Assembly (NCBI GenBank): GCA_023435545.1
Contig: JAEYRQ010000500.1
Location: 1-9,480 of the forward strand
From: Pseudomonadota bacterium
Lineage (GTDB): Bacteria; Pseudomonadota; Alphaproteobacteria; Rhizobiales; Tepidamorphaceae
Length of the DNA: 9,480 bases
Reading direction: 5' to 3'
Positions 1 to 6,398 of the stretch are shown piece by piece (position 1 is the first letter of the stretch; each line of letters starts with the position of its first letter). Made by a program: the position numbers and the translations under genes. Under the pieces are notes generated by a model, which ran no database searches, had not been told where the DNA came from, and saw only the letters and a program-made list of their open reading frames with translations.

Positions 1-31
1 ATGCGGCGGGACCCGCCCCCGTCCGGGAGGA

Positions 32-56
32 TGCCCGCCTGCCGCCAAGGCGGGCA
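32..56 (-). terminator. GC-rich hairpin downstream of the first hypothetical gene
   Basis: An 8-bp perfect inverted repeat, TGCCCGCC at 32-39 and GGCGGGCA at 49-56, surrounds a 9-nt loop. It lies about 40 nt beyond the stop codon of the minus-strand gene ending at 98, where a terminator would be expected. No T-run follows on either strand, so it could be a weak or Rho-assisted terminator, or just GC-rich DNA able to fold. The rest of 1-97 shows nothing I can call. Confidence 0.35.
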
Positions 57-97
57 GCGGGGGAACGCGATGGCGGCCGGACGGCAGAGCACCGCCG

Positions 98-523
98 TCA
101 GGCCGTCAGCAGTTCCGGCTCCTCCCCCTCGCGCAACCTTGGCTGGTCGTCCAGGTCGTCAGCCATTGTATCGATGACGAAATCGCAGGTGAGCTGCCGC
201 AGCGCCGCGTCGAGATCGCTGGAGCCGGCGGCGTACAGTGGCCAGTCGGCCTCGTCCCCCGTCCGGCCAGGGATCGCCAGCACCAGATAGTCGGCGCCCG
301 GCATCGCGCTGCGGCCGATGATCCAGTGCACCTCGCCGAAATCGGGATGCGGCGTCTGGAGGCCGAACAGGCTGACGCCGTCCGCCTCGACCAGCGCCGC
401 GCGGGCGCGGTCGACGATTGTCTCGATGTCCGTGGAAGGTTCTGCCCCGGCGATGGCCCGCCGGACGAAATCCGCCACCAGATCCACCGCCCCCCGATCC
501 CCGTGCGTGTGGGTCATGTGCAT
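98..523 (-). CDS. hypothetical protein, small acidic soluble protein
   Basis: This is a 141-residue protein of unknown function; I recognise no family. It is acidic, has no signal peptide or membrane segment, and ends in a charged tail rich in Glu and Asp. The middle contains alternating hydrophobic stretches (HWIIGRSAMPGADYLVLAIP) that look like beta strands of a small alpha/beta fold. The frame stays open upstream to a TTG at 628, but the extra residues are Arg/Cys-rich and look non-coding. I therefore chose the ATG at 523; an ATG two codons later (517) is equally possible, and neither has a good Shine-Dalgarno sequence. The gene is divergent from the SDR gene at 676. Coding is supported by frame-consistent GC bias and a natural protein composition. 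Function is not inferable. Confidence 0.6.
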   Translation of the reverse strand: MHMTHTHGDRGAVDLVADFVRRAIAGAEPSTDIETIVDRARAALVEADGVSLFGLQTPHPDFGEVHWIIGRSAMPGADYLVLAIPGRTGDEADWPLYAAGSSDLDAALRQLTCDFVIDTMADDLDDQPRLREGEEPELLTA

Positions 524-662
524 GGGCCGCAGTCTGGCGCGCAGAAAGCGGCAACAATTCGGCAGGCGGCAAAACGATCTGGACTTCGAAATCGGGTCGG
601 CCTTTCGGGTGTCGGGCCGCCGCGTCAATTGCGATCAGGACCTCTCACACCACGCAATCAGC

Positions 663-668
663 AGGAGG
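663..668 (+). promoter_or_regulatory. strong ribosome binding site for the SDR gene
   Basis: A perfect AGGAGG lies 7 nt before the ATG at 676. It fixes this start against the longer open frame reaching back to 418, whose translation overlaps the divergent gene and does not resemble an SDR N-terminus. Confidence 0.85.
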
Positions 669-675
669 TCCAGAC

Positions 676-1446
676 ATGCCGATGCTTCAAGACAAGATCG
701 CGATCGTCACCGGGGCGAGCTCCGGAATAGGGCGGGCCGCGGCGCTACTGTTCGCCAGCGAAGGTGCCAGGGTCGTCGTTGCGGGTCGCCGGGCGGCCGA
801 GCTCGACCGGCTCGTCGGCGAGATCGCGTCAGCCGGAGGCGACGCGGTCGCTGTGGCCGGCGACGTCTGCGACGAGGATCATGCCGCGGAACTGGCTGCA
901 ACCGCGCTCGACCGGTTCGGCGGGCTCGACATCGCGTTCAACAATGCCGGGATCATCGGTGAGTCGCTGCCCGTCGCCGACCTGCCGGCCGCGAGCTGGC
1001 GCTCGGTCCTCGACACCAACCTCACCGGAGCGTATCTCGGGGTCAAGCACCAGATCCCGGCGCTGGTCGCCCGCGGCGGCGGCTCGATCATCCTGACATC
1101 GAGCTTCGTCGGCCACACCGTCGGCATGCCCGGCATGGGAGCGTATGCGGCGAGCAAGGCGGGCATGATGGGGCTGATGAAGGTGCTCGCCGCCGAGCTC
1201 GGACCGCAGGGCATCCGCGTCAACGCGCTGCTGCCAGGCGGGACCGATACCCCTGCAAGCATCACCAATGCGCCGGGCGCCGGCCCCGAGGTGCTCGCCT
1301 TCGTCGAGGGGCTGCATGCTCTCAAGCGCATGGCGGTGCCGGACGAGATCGCCCGGGCGGCGCTGTTCCTGGCCAGCGATGCCTCGAGCTTCGTTACCGG
1401 CAGTGCCATGCTAGCCGACGGCGGCGCGTCGATCTGTCGGGTATAG
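676..1446 (+). CDS. SDR family NAD(P)-dependent oxidoreductase
   Basis: This is a 256-residue classical short-chain dehydrogenase/reductase, a cytoplasmic Rossmann-fold enzyme that interconverts alcohols and ketones with NAD(P)H. The cofactor loop TGASSGIG is at residues 12-19 and NNAG at 89-92. The catalytic residues are Asn115, Ser143 (in LTSS), Tyr157 and Lys161 (YAASK). Arg38 and Arg39 follow the second beta strand, where basic residues usually favour NADP over NAD. The C-terminal half has the usual PGGTDTP segment and ends in a typical ADGG motif. The length is normal for the family, and the start is set by AGGAGG at 663-668. The substrate cannot be read from the sequence. It stands alone on its strand, divergent from a hypothetical gene and convergent with a membrane protein gene, so context gives no pathway. 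Confidence 0.95.
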   Translation: MPMLQDKIAIVTGASSGIGRAAALLFASEGARVVVAGRRAAELDRLVGEIASAGGDAVAVAGDVCDEDHAAELAATALDRFGGLDIAFNNAGIIGESLPVADLPAASWRSVLDTNLTGAYLGVKHQIPALVARGGGSIILTSSFVGHTVGMPGMGAYAASKAGMMGLMKVLAAELGPQGIRVNALLPGGTDTPASITNAPGAGPEVLAFVEGLHALKRMAVPDEIARAALFLASDASSFVTGSAMLADGGASICRV

Positions 1447-1461
1447 CGCCCGGCGGAGCGG

Positions 1462-1495
1462 CTGGTGGCCGGATGGATCCGGCCGCCGCCACCAG
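1462..1495. terminator. possible bidirectional terminator hairpin between convergent genes
   Basis: CTGGTGGCCGGA (1462-1473) can pair across a TGGA loop with TCCGGCC (1478-1484) and then ACCAG (1491-1495), with a 6-nt bulge. It sits in the 68-nt gap between the stop of the plus-strand SDR (1446) and the stop of the minus-strand membrane protein (1515), so it could serve both. No T-run follows. Confidence 0.45.
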
Positions 1496-1514
1496 CGACA
1501 GCTGGGTCGGAGGT

Positions 1515-1886
1515 TCAGCCCATCCAGGTGTGTGGGTCGGGGATCGGCTCGCGCCTCGACAGCGCCTGCATGCCCTTCACGCAGCGCACGATCAGCCAGA
1601 TCAGGATGGCGATGTAAACGATCCAGCCGATCAGCAGCAGCATCAGCACCATGGCGATCACCCCGTAGAGCAGGCCGATCCAGAAGGTGCGGATCTGGTA
1701 GGTGTTGTGGCTCTCCAGCCAGCCGGTCGAATCCTTGCGGTACATGTAGGCCAGCACCACCGCGACGATCGGAACGACTGGAATGATGATGCCGACCAGG
1801 TAGAGGATGTAGATGAGGTTGGCGCTCTTGGCCGGGTCCTTCCCGGTCAAGGCATCGGACACGTCGTTGACCGGATTCTCCGACAT
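1515..1886 (-). CDS. DUF4870/Tic20-like small integral membrane protein
   Basis: This 123-residue inner-membrane protein matches the bacterial DUF4870 pattern as I know it. Hydrophobic segments lie at about residues 24-47 and 68-100; the second is long enough for two helices, giving three membrane spans. Between them is the conserved loop YRKDSTGWLESHNTYQIRTF (49-68). After the last span come VRCVKG (100-105) and the family-typical tail EPIPDPHTW (113-121). Members are widespread in proteobacteria and have no settled function. The start at 1886 is preceded by GGGAGAG about 5 nt upstream, a good ribosome binding site. The gene is divergent from the acyl-CoA ligase and probably unrelated to it in function, though both may respond to elements in the shared upstream region. 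Confidence 0.9.
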   Translation of the reverse strand: MSENPVNDVSDALTGKDPAKSANLIYILYLVGIIIPVVPIVAVVLAYMYRKDSTGWLESHNTYQIRTFWIGLLYGVIAMVLMLLLIGWIVYIAILIWLIVRCVKGMQALSRREPIPDPHTWMG

Positions 1887-1911
1887 TGCGCTCTCCCGTT
1901 CCCCGTCTGTG

Positions 1912-1946
1912 ACACTGATTCGGCGACAATAACACCGATTCGCCGA
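1912..1946. repeat. 15-bp direct repeat with embedded inverted repeat in a divergent promoter region
   Basis: ACACTGATTCGGCGA (1912-1926) recurs as ACACCGATTCGCCGA (1932-1946), with 13 of 15 matches and a 20-bp period, about two DNA helix turns. One of the two mismatches also turns the ends into an exact inverted repeat: TCGGCGA at 1920-1926 and TCGCCGA at 1940-1946. Two similar sites on one face of the helix between divergent genes suggest a regulator-binding site. The regulator is unknown. Confidence 0.45.
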
Positions 1947-1989
1947 GGATCGAGCGCATCGGCGCGATCATGTGCCGTAAAGGCAGCGA

Positions 1990-2007
1990 CCGCCAGGCCA
2001 TTGGCGG
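1990..2007. promoter_or_regulatory. palindrome overlapping the -35 element of the ligase promoter
   Basis: CCGCCA (1990-1995) and TGGCGG (2002-2007) are perfect 6-bp inverted arms around GGCCAT. The right arm covers the proposed -35 hexamer at 2001-2006, the classic position for a repressor operator. This assignment is inference, and GC-rich DNA produces such palindromes by chance. Confidence 0.35.
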
Positions 2008-2029
2008 CGGGCGCGGGGGCGATTACAAC
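2001..2029 (+). promoter_or_regulatory. candidate sigma70 promoter for the acyl-CoA ligase operon
   Basis: TTGGCG (2001-2006) and TACAAC (2024-2029) are separated by exactly 17 bp, and each matches the consensus at 4 of 6 positions. Transcription would begin near 2036, giving a leader of about 34 nt before the ATG at 2070, with the purine-rich ribosome binding site at 2051-2060 inside it. The spacing and location make this the best promoter candidate in the region. Confidence 0.5.
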
Positions 2030-2069
2030 ACGGAAGGACAAGGACGCATCAAGGGGAGGACTGCCGGAC

Positions 2070-3710
2070 ATGCTCGGGTTGATGCAGGACTGGCCGCTGC
2101 TTTGCCATCGGGTCATCGACTACGCGGCGACGCAGTTCGGGCAGTCGGAGGTCGTCTCGCGGTCGGTCGAGGGTCCGATCCATCGCACCACCTACGCCGA
2201 GGTACGCGAGCGGTCGCTGAAGGTCACCCAGGCGCTGGAGCGCGACGGCATCGGCTTCGGCGACCGGGTGGGGACGCTCGCCTGGAACACCTGGCGCCAC
2301 CTCGAGGCCTGGTACGGCATCATGGGGATCGGCGCGATCTATCACACGGTCAACCCGCGCCTCTTCCCCGAACAGATCGTCTACATCATCAATCACGCCG
2401 AGGACCGCGTGATGATGACGGACCTCACCTTCGTGCCGCTGCTGGAAAAGATCCAGGACCAGCTCGAGACGATCGAGCGCTTCGTCATCCTCACCGACGC
2501 CGCCCATATGCCGCAGACGACGCTGCGCAACGCGGTGGCCTATGAGAGCTGGATCGGCGAAATGGATGGCGACTTCGCCTGGAAGTCGTTCGACGAGAAC
2601 ACCGCGGCGGGCATGTGCTACACCTCCGGCACCACCGGCCATCCCAAGGGCGTCGTCTACTCCCACCGCTCCAACGTGCTGCACGCCATGTCGGTGTCGG
2701 TGCCGAACGTGCTGGGACTCGCCTGCTCCGATGCGGTCCTGCCGGTCGTGCCGCTGTTCCATGCCAACAGCTGGTCGCTCGCCTTCTCCACGCCGATGGC
2801 CGGTGCCAAGCTGGTCATGCCCGGCCCCAGGATGGACGGCGCCGCCATCTACGAGCTGCTCGACCAGGAACGCGTGACCTTCACCGCCGCCGTGCCGACC
2901 GTCTGGCTGATGCTGCTGCAGCACCTGGAGGAGACCGGTCGTGAGCTTCCCCATCTCGAGCGGGTGGCGATCGGCGGCTCGGCCTGCCCGCGCGCCATGA
3001 TCGAGAAGTTCCAGAACAACTACGGCGTCCGGGTGATGCATGCCTGGGGCATGACCGAGATGAGCCCGATCGGTTCGTGCTGCGCGCTGAAGCCCGCCTA
3101 CGAGCAGTTGGACGGCTCGGCGCGCCTCGATATCCAGGAGAAGCAGGGGTTTCCGCAGTTCAGCGTCGAGATGAAGATCACCGACGATGCCGGAAACGCC
3201 TTGCCCTGGGATGGAAAGACCTTCGGCCGGCTGAAGGTGGCAGGCCCGGCGGTCGCGCGCTCCTACTTCAAGGGCGAGGGCGGCGAGATCCTCGACGAGG
3301 AGGGCTTCTTCGATACCGGCGACGTCGCCACCATCGATCGGCTGGGCTACATGCAGATCACCGACCGCGCCAAGGACGTGATCAAGTCCGGCGGCGAGTG
3401 GATCTCCTCGATCGACCTGGAGAATATCGCGGTCGGCCATCCCGATGTGGCCGAGGCGGCCGTGATCGGTGTGGCCCATCCCAAGTGGGATGAGCGGCCG
3501 CTGTTGGTCATTGTCCCAAAGCCCGGCCGGGCGCCGACGAAGCAGGAGATCCTGGCCTTCATGGAAGGCAAGATCGCCAAGTGGTGGATGCCGGACGACG
3601 TGGTCGTCGTCGACGAGATCCCGCACACCGCCACGGGAAAGATCCAGAAGATGACGTTGCGCGAGCAATTCCGCAGCTATCGCCTGCCCGGCACCGACGC
3701 GGCCGAGTAA
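2070..3710 (+). CDS. AMP-forming acyl-CoA ligase (medium/long-chain fatty acyl or 3-methylthiopropionyl type)
   Basis: This 546-residue cytoplasmic enzyme belongs to the ANL adenylate-forming superfamily. It activates a carboxylic acid with ATP and transfers the acyl group to CoA. The ATP loop [11 protein letters not shown] is at residues 184-194, HAWGMTE at 324-330, the ribose-binding TGD at 416-418 and the hinge region [14 protein letters not shown] at 433-446. The catalytic lysine is Lys524 in TATGK. Length and start ([10 protein letters not shown]) agree with my memory of the AlkK/DmdB branch, which includes medium-chain fatty acyl-CoA ligases and the 3-methylthiopropionyl-CoA ligase of DMSP breakdown; sequence alone does not separate these. 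The ATG at 2070 has AAGGGGAGGA 9 nt upstream, while the open frame back to 1473 is antisense to the membrane protein gene. No beta-oxidation or other DMSP genes lie nearby. The next gene starts 9 nt after its stop. Confidence 0.95.
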   Translation: MLGLMQDWPLLCHRVIDYAATQFGQSEVVSRSVEGPIHRTTYAEVRERSLKVTQALERDGIGFGDRVGTLAWNTWRHLEAWYGIMGIGAIYHTVNPRLFPEQIVYIINHAEDRVMMTDLTFVPLLEKIQDQLETIERFVILTDAAHMPQTTLRNAVAYESWIGEMDGDFAWKSFDENTAAGMCYTSGTTGHPKGVVYSHRSNVLHAMSVSVPNVLGLACSDAVLPVVPLFHANSWSLAFSTPMAGAKLVMPGPRMDGAAIYELLDQERVTFTAAVPTVWLMLLQHLEETGRELPHLERVAIGGSACPRAMIEKFQNNYGVRVMHAWGMTEMSPIGSCCALKPAYEQLDGSARLDIQEKQGFPQFSVEMKITDDAGNALPWDGKTFGRLKVAGPAVARSYFKGEGGEILDEEGFFDTGDVATIDRLGYMQITDRAKDVIKSGGEWISSIDLENIAVGHPDVAEAAVIGVAHPKWDERPLLVIVPKPGRAPTKQEILAFMEGKIAKWWMPDDVVVVDEIPHTATGKIQKMTLREQFRSYRLPGTDAAE

Positions 3711-3714
3711 GGAG
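3709..3714 (+). promoter_or_regulatory. ribosome binding site overlapping the ligase stop codon, supporting a TTG start
   Basis: AAGGAG begins inside the TAA stop of the ligase and lies 5 nt before TTG at 3720. No ATG or GTG in this frame is as well placed, so a TTG start and translational coupling are likely. Confidence 0.7.
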
Positions 3715-3719
3715 CGCCC

Positions 3720-4520
3720 TTGCCGGCTCGCTACGCCAGGAGGCGCTCGTCGCAGGCCGTCTGGAGCCGGCGGGCGGGGATATTCGCCGTTCCCGTGGCC
3801 GTGCTGACGACCGCGCTCCACCGGCTAGGCTTCATCGAGCCGGTTCCGGCGCTGGTGCTGGCCGGCATAGCCGGCGCGCTGGCGGTGCTCGCACTGGTGC
3901 TGGGTATCGGTGCGATCGCCGTGATCTGGCAGCGAGGGTTCCTGGGCATGGGTCGGGCGGTCGTCGGCATCTTGTGCGCCATCCTCGTCCTGGCCTGGCC
4001 CGTGTGGAAGCTGTCCCATGCGGCGTTCCTGCCGCCGATCAACGACGTTACCACCGACTGGTTCGCACCCCCCTCTCTGGACTGGGCCGCGCCGCTGCGG
4101 GGGCCGGACGGGATCTCGACGGCCTATCCCGGCCGCGAATTCGCGCTCAGGCAACGGGAAGCCTATCCCGAGGTGGTGCCGCTGATCGTCGGCTACACGC
4201 CGGAACTCGTCTTCGACACCGCGCGTGTGCTTGCCGTCGAGCGGCACTGGGACGAGATCGGGGCGATGCCTCCCGACATGGAGGGGCCGGGTGTCATCCA
4301 TCTGGTGGCCCGCACGCCAATCTTCGGCTTCCCCGACGATGTGGCGATCATCGTCACCCGCCTCGGCCCGGAGGAGACCCGCGTCGACATGCGCTCGGCC
4401 TCCCGCCTCGGCCGTCACGATCTCGGCGCCAATGCGGCGCGCATCTACGAGTTCCTGACCAGCCTCGCGACCCGTCTGGAGACGCCTCTGATCCCGGAAC
4501 CGGACGAGCCGGCGGAGTGA
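3720..4520 (+). CDS. DUF1499 domain-containing membrane protein
   Basis: This is a 266-residue protein with an N-terminal membrane domain and a C-terminal DUF1499 domain. After a basic N-terminus (seven Arg in the first 18 residues), hydrophobic segments lie at about 19-38, 43-70 and 79-97. The soluble domain then runs from about 105 to 255. Its entry motif PPINDVTTDW and the later VDMRSASRLGRHDLGANAARI resemble the DUF1499 family as I know it (typically NDVSTD near the start and R-S-x-SR-x-G-x-x-D-x-G-x-N near the end). The family's function is unknown. The TTG start is supported by AAGGAG overlapping the ligase stop codon. The 9-nt gap implies co-expression with the ligase, which hints at a membrane or lipid-related role but does not prove one. 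It ends 22 nt from the convergent transglycosylase gene. Confidence 0.88.
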   Translation: MPARYARRRSSQAVWSRRAGIFAVPVAVLTTALHRLGFIEPVPALVLAGIAGALAVLALVLGIGAIAVIWQRGFLGMGRAVVGILCAILVLAWPVWKLSHAAFLPPINDVTTDWFAPPSLDWAAPLRGPDGISTAYPGREFALRQREAYPEVVPLIVGYTPELVFDTARVLAVERHWDEIGAMPPDMEGPGVIHLVARTPIFGFPDDVAIIVTRLGPEETRVDMRSASRLGRHDLGANAARIYEFLTSLATRLETPLIPEPDEPAE

Positions 4521-4542
4521 AGGCCGGACCTCGCGCCCGCGG

Positions 4543-5778
4543 CTACCGTATCGCCTGGATCAGCGTGGCGTCGGGCCAGCAGGTCTGGGGGCGGCCGTGC
4601 CGCTCCTGCCATGTGCCGATCGCGGTACGGGTGCGGAAGCCGACGAGGCCGTCGGCGCCGCCGACGTCATATCCCATGCCGATCATCCGCTCCTGCATCG
4701 CGCGCACGTCGCCGCGCTTGAAGCCGGCGCTGGTGCCCCACTTGCCGCGCATGCGCGTGTCGGCCGACAGCCGGTCGGCGAGATGCCCGATGAACAGGGC
4801 GTAGAGGTCGGACTCGTTGTAGGTCTTGAGCACGTAGAAGTTGCCCGACACGATGAAAGCGGGGCCGAGCCGGCCGGCGGGCATCAACAGATGTCGCGGC
4901 TCGCTCGCGGGCCCCGGCAGCGGCGAGCCGTCGATGCGGGTGGCGCCGACCCGCTGCCATTCCGACACCGGGTATTTCTTGTCCGGCCCCTCGAGCGCGC
5001 AGGGAACCGCCTCCGGCACCGCCGCCTCGACGCCCCAGTGAACGCCCGGCTGCCAGCCGTGCTGCCTGAGATAGTTGGCGATCGAGGCGAGCGTGTCGGG
5101 CACCGACCGCCAGATGTCGCGGCGCCCGTCACCGTCGAAATCGACGGCGTAGGCCAGGTACTTGGTCGGCAGGAACTGCGGCTGGCCGAGCGCCCCGGCT
5201 ACCGAGCTCTTCATCTCCGAAAGGGGGATGTGGCCGCCCTCTAGGATCTTCAGGGCGGCGATCAGCTCGGGATAGAACATCTCCTTGCGCGTCGCCATGA
5301 ACGCCTTGGTGGCGAGCGTCTGGATGGCAGGCTTGGGGATCGCCGCGCGGCCGAAGGCGGATTCGCGGCCCCAGATCGCAACGACGATCTCCTTCGGCAC
5401 GCCGTAGCGGGATTCGATCTGGGCAAGCGCCGTGCCCCACTGGCGGATCAGCCCGCGGCCGATCGATTCCAGCGGCTTGATCTTGTCCTCGGCGAAATAG
5501 CTGATCGGGCTCGAGAACTCGGCCTGCCAGTTGACTTGGGGCGCACTCGGCGTGGTGCCGGGCGGCACCAGGTCGGGCAGCGACCAGTCGATGCCGATCC
5601 CGCCGGTGGCGCCATCGAACGTCGCCCGCGACACCCCCTGCCGGCGCGCTTCCGGCCAGACCTGCGCCTCGAGCCACTGCCGGAACTGGGCCTCGGCGGC
5701 CTGGCGCGACTGCGCCCGCGCGTCCGTCGGGGCCATCAGAAGCAGAACCATGAGGGCAAGAAGGGCAATGCGATGCAT
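4543..5778 (-). CDS. MltB-family lytic murein transglycosylase with C-terminal peptidoglycan-binding domain
   Basis: This 411-residue exported enzyme cleaves the MurNAc-GlcNAc bond of peptidoglycan, forming 1,6-anhydro ends in the periplasm. A signal peptide covers residues 1-22, with cleavage probable after ARA; no lipobox cysteine is visible, so it should be soluble. The SLT_2 domain spans about 28-335 and carries the catalytic Glu139 in WGRESAFG, then GALGQPQFLPTKY (195-207). DFDGDGRRDIW (213-223) resembles the EF-hand-like calcium loop of E. coli Slt35. A PG_binding_1 domain follows at about 354-410. I chose the ATG at 5778 because it begins directly with the signal peptide and has GGGA upstream. 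The alternative at 5832 falls inside the proposed -10 box and lacks a ribosome binding site. It converges on the DUF1499 gene. Confidence 0.95.
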   Translation of the reverse strand: MHRIALLALMVLLLMAPTDARAQSRQAAEAQFRQWLEAQVWPEARRQGVSRATFDGATGGIGIDWSLPDLVPPGTTPSAPQVNWQAEFSSPISYFAEDKIKPLESIGRGLIRQWGTALAQIESRYGVPKEIVVAIWGRESAFGRAAIPKPAIQTLATKAFMATRKEMFYPELIAALKILEGGHIPLSEMKSSVAGALGQPQFLPTKYLAYAVDFDGDGRRDIWRSVPDTLASIANYLRQHGWQPGVHWGVEAAVPEAVPCALEGPDKKYPVSEWQRVGATRIDGSPLPGPASEPRHLLMPAGRLGPAFIVSGNFYVLKTYNESDLYALFIGHLADRLSADTRMRGKWGTSAGFKRGDVRAMQERMIGMGYDVGGADGLVGFRTRTAIGTWQERHGRPQTCWPDATLIQAIR

Positions 5779-5830
5779 GGCGTATCCCGGTTGAAAAGGA
5801 TTCACGGCGGCCCGAAACGATTGAAACATC

Positions 5831-5859
5831 ATTATGAGCTGAACGCGGCATGAACGAAA
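5831..5859 (-). promoter_or_regulatory. candidate promoter of the transglycosylase gene
   Basis: On the minus strand CATAAT (5836 to 5831) matches the -10 consensus at 5 of 6 positions. A 17-bp spacer leads to a poor -35, TTTCGT (5859 to 5854), so an activator or another sigma factor may be needed. Transcription would start near 5824, about 46 nt before the ATG at 5778. Confidence 0.4.
5841..5855. promoter_or_regulatory. candidate LexA (SOS) box, GAAC-N7-GAAC
   Basis: GAAC at 5841-5844 and GAAC at 5852-5855 are separated by exactly seven bases (GCGGCAT). This is the alphaproteobacterial LexA motif GTTC-N7-GTTC read on the other strand. It falls between the proposed -35 and -10 of the transglycosylase promoter, where a repressor would block polymerase. 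An 8-base fixed motif is expected by chance roughly once in several such windows, so the location carries most of the weight. Confidence 0.35.
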
Positions 5860-5869
5860 CGTTCCGTTC
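5852..5869. promoter_or_regulatory. 18-bp near-perfect palindrome, candidate operator
   Basis: GAACGAAACGTTCCGTTC is self-complementary at 16 of 18 positions, with only the symmetric pair 5857/5864 not matching. The core AACGTT is perfect. Size and form suit a TetR-type dimer or dimer pair. It shares its first GAAC with the candidate LexA box and overlaps the -35 of the transglycosylase promoter. Confidence 0.5.
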
Positions 5870-5986
5870 CCAGTTAGGTGGGGAGTGGCAAAGAAGTTGC
5901 GTGGCTACCGTGCAGGTGCCGCTCCCCGGGTCCCGGTATCGGGCTCTTCGGGTCGATTTCAGACAGGGCTTGTACGAGGTTTATCG

Positions 5987-6322
5987 ATGAAACCGCATTT
6001 CGAGAGATTGACGACGGCACTCGCCACAGCCGCCATTCTGCTGCCGCTGGCGATCGTCCCGGCGGCGGCCGCGACTGTATCCGAGCCTGCGGCGACCGCG
6101 GCCGACGCCTCCGAATGCAAGGCGGCCACCGAGCGCGCTACCGGCGGAAGTCCCGACCATGCCTTGCAAAACTGGGTGAGCCTGACGTCGACGCTCTACG
6201 GAACGCACTGGGCAGACTGGCCGGCCGCGCGCGACCGGGAGGTGCTCCCCCGTCAGCACAACGGCATCACCCTCTATCAGGCAGTGGGAACGCCCTGCTT
6301 GACCTCCGCCGCGGCGGGATGA
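5987..6322 (+). CDS. small secreted hypothetical protein with two cysteines
   Basis: This is a 111-residue protein with a clear signal peptide: a basic start, a hydrophobic stretch at about residues 8-26, and a likely cleavage near AAAA (26-29). The mature part is about 82 residues, with two Cys that could form a disulfide in the periplasm. The segment ALQNWVSLTSTLYGTHWADW, followed by a run ending in GTPC, resembles a pattern I recall in short secreted proteins of rhizobia and relatives, which have no known function. The ATG at 5987 has GAGG 7 nt upstream and begins right at the signal peptide. The open frame back to 5885 adds a basic stretch unlikely to be translated. It is divergent from the transglycosylase gene, so both are envelope proteins sharing one control region. 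Confidence 0.7.
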   Translation: MKPHFERLTTALATAAILLPLAIVPAAAATVSEPAATAADASECKAATERATGGSPDHALQNWVSLTSTLYGTHWADWPAARDREVLPRQHNGITLYQAVGTPCLTSAAAG

Positions 6323-6338
6323 ACCGGGCAAGCGGCGT

Positions 6339-6373
6339 TGTACCGTTACGGAACATCCGCGCGCCTGTACCGT
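6339..6373. repeat. short direct repeat TGTACCGT in the gap between convergent genes
   Basis: TGTACCGT occurs at 6339-6346 and again at 6366-6373. The first copy is part of a 15-base near-palindrome, GTACCGTTACGGAAC (6340-6354). The 76-nt gap otherwise separates the stops of the secreted protein (6322) and the YgfF-like SDR (6399). No conventional terminator hairpin with a T-run is visible; the meaning is uncertain. Confidence 0.25.
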
Positions 6374-6398
6374 CCCGCATCGGCAACTTGCGCTCCGG

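Noticed and set aside
31..160. Short plus-strand frame beginning at ATG 31 after GGGAGG
   Set aside because: It has an apparent ribosome binding site but encodes a low-complexity Arg/Ala/Pro/Gly-rich peptide and runs into the 3' end of the minus-strand gene, so it looks like chance.
600..628. Sigma70 promoter TTGACG-N17-AAAGGC on the minus strand for the first gene
   Set aside because: The -35 matches at 5 of 6 positions but the -10 is very poor, so I did not list it as a feature.
1473..2069. N-terminal extension of the ligase frame by 199 codons
   Set aside because: It runs antisense through the DUF4870-like gene and has an unnatural His/Asp/Gln-rich composition; the ATG at 2070 has a clear ribosome binding site and the expected family start.
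2049..3821. A 590-codon open frame antisense to the acyl-CoA ligase
   Set aside because: Long antisense frames are expected opposite GC-rich genes; its translation is rich in His, Arg, Gly and Asp with no recognisable motif, and the plus-strand gene has complete ANL motifs.
5842..5865. EcfG-type stress promoter GGAAC-N15-CGTT on the minus strand
   Set aside because: The spacing I count is 15, shorter than the 16-17 usual for this sigma factor; the same bases are explained at least as well by the palindrome and LexA-like motif.
6350..6374. EcfG-like GGAAC-N16-CGTC on the plus strand
   Set aside because: The -10 has one mismatch and the transcript would run antisense into the 3' end of the YgfF-like gene, with no gene to serve.
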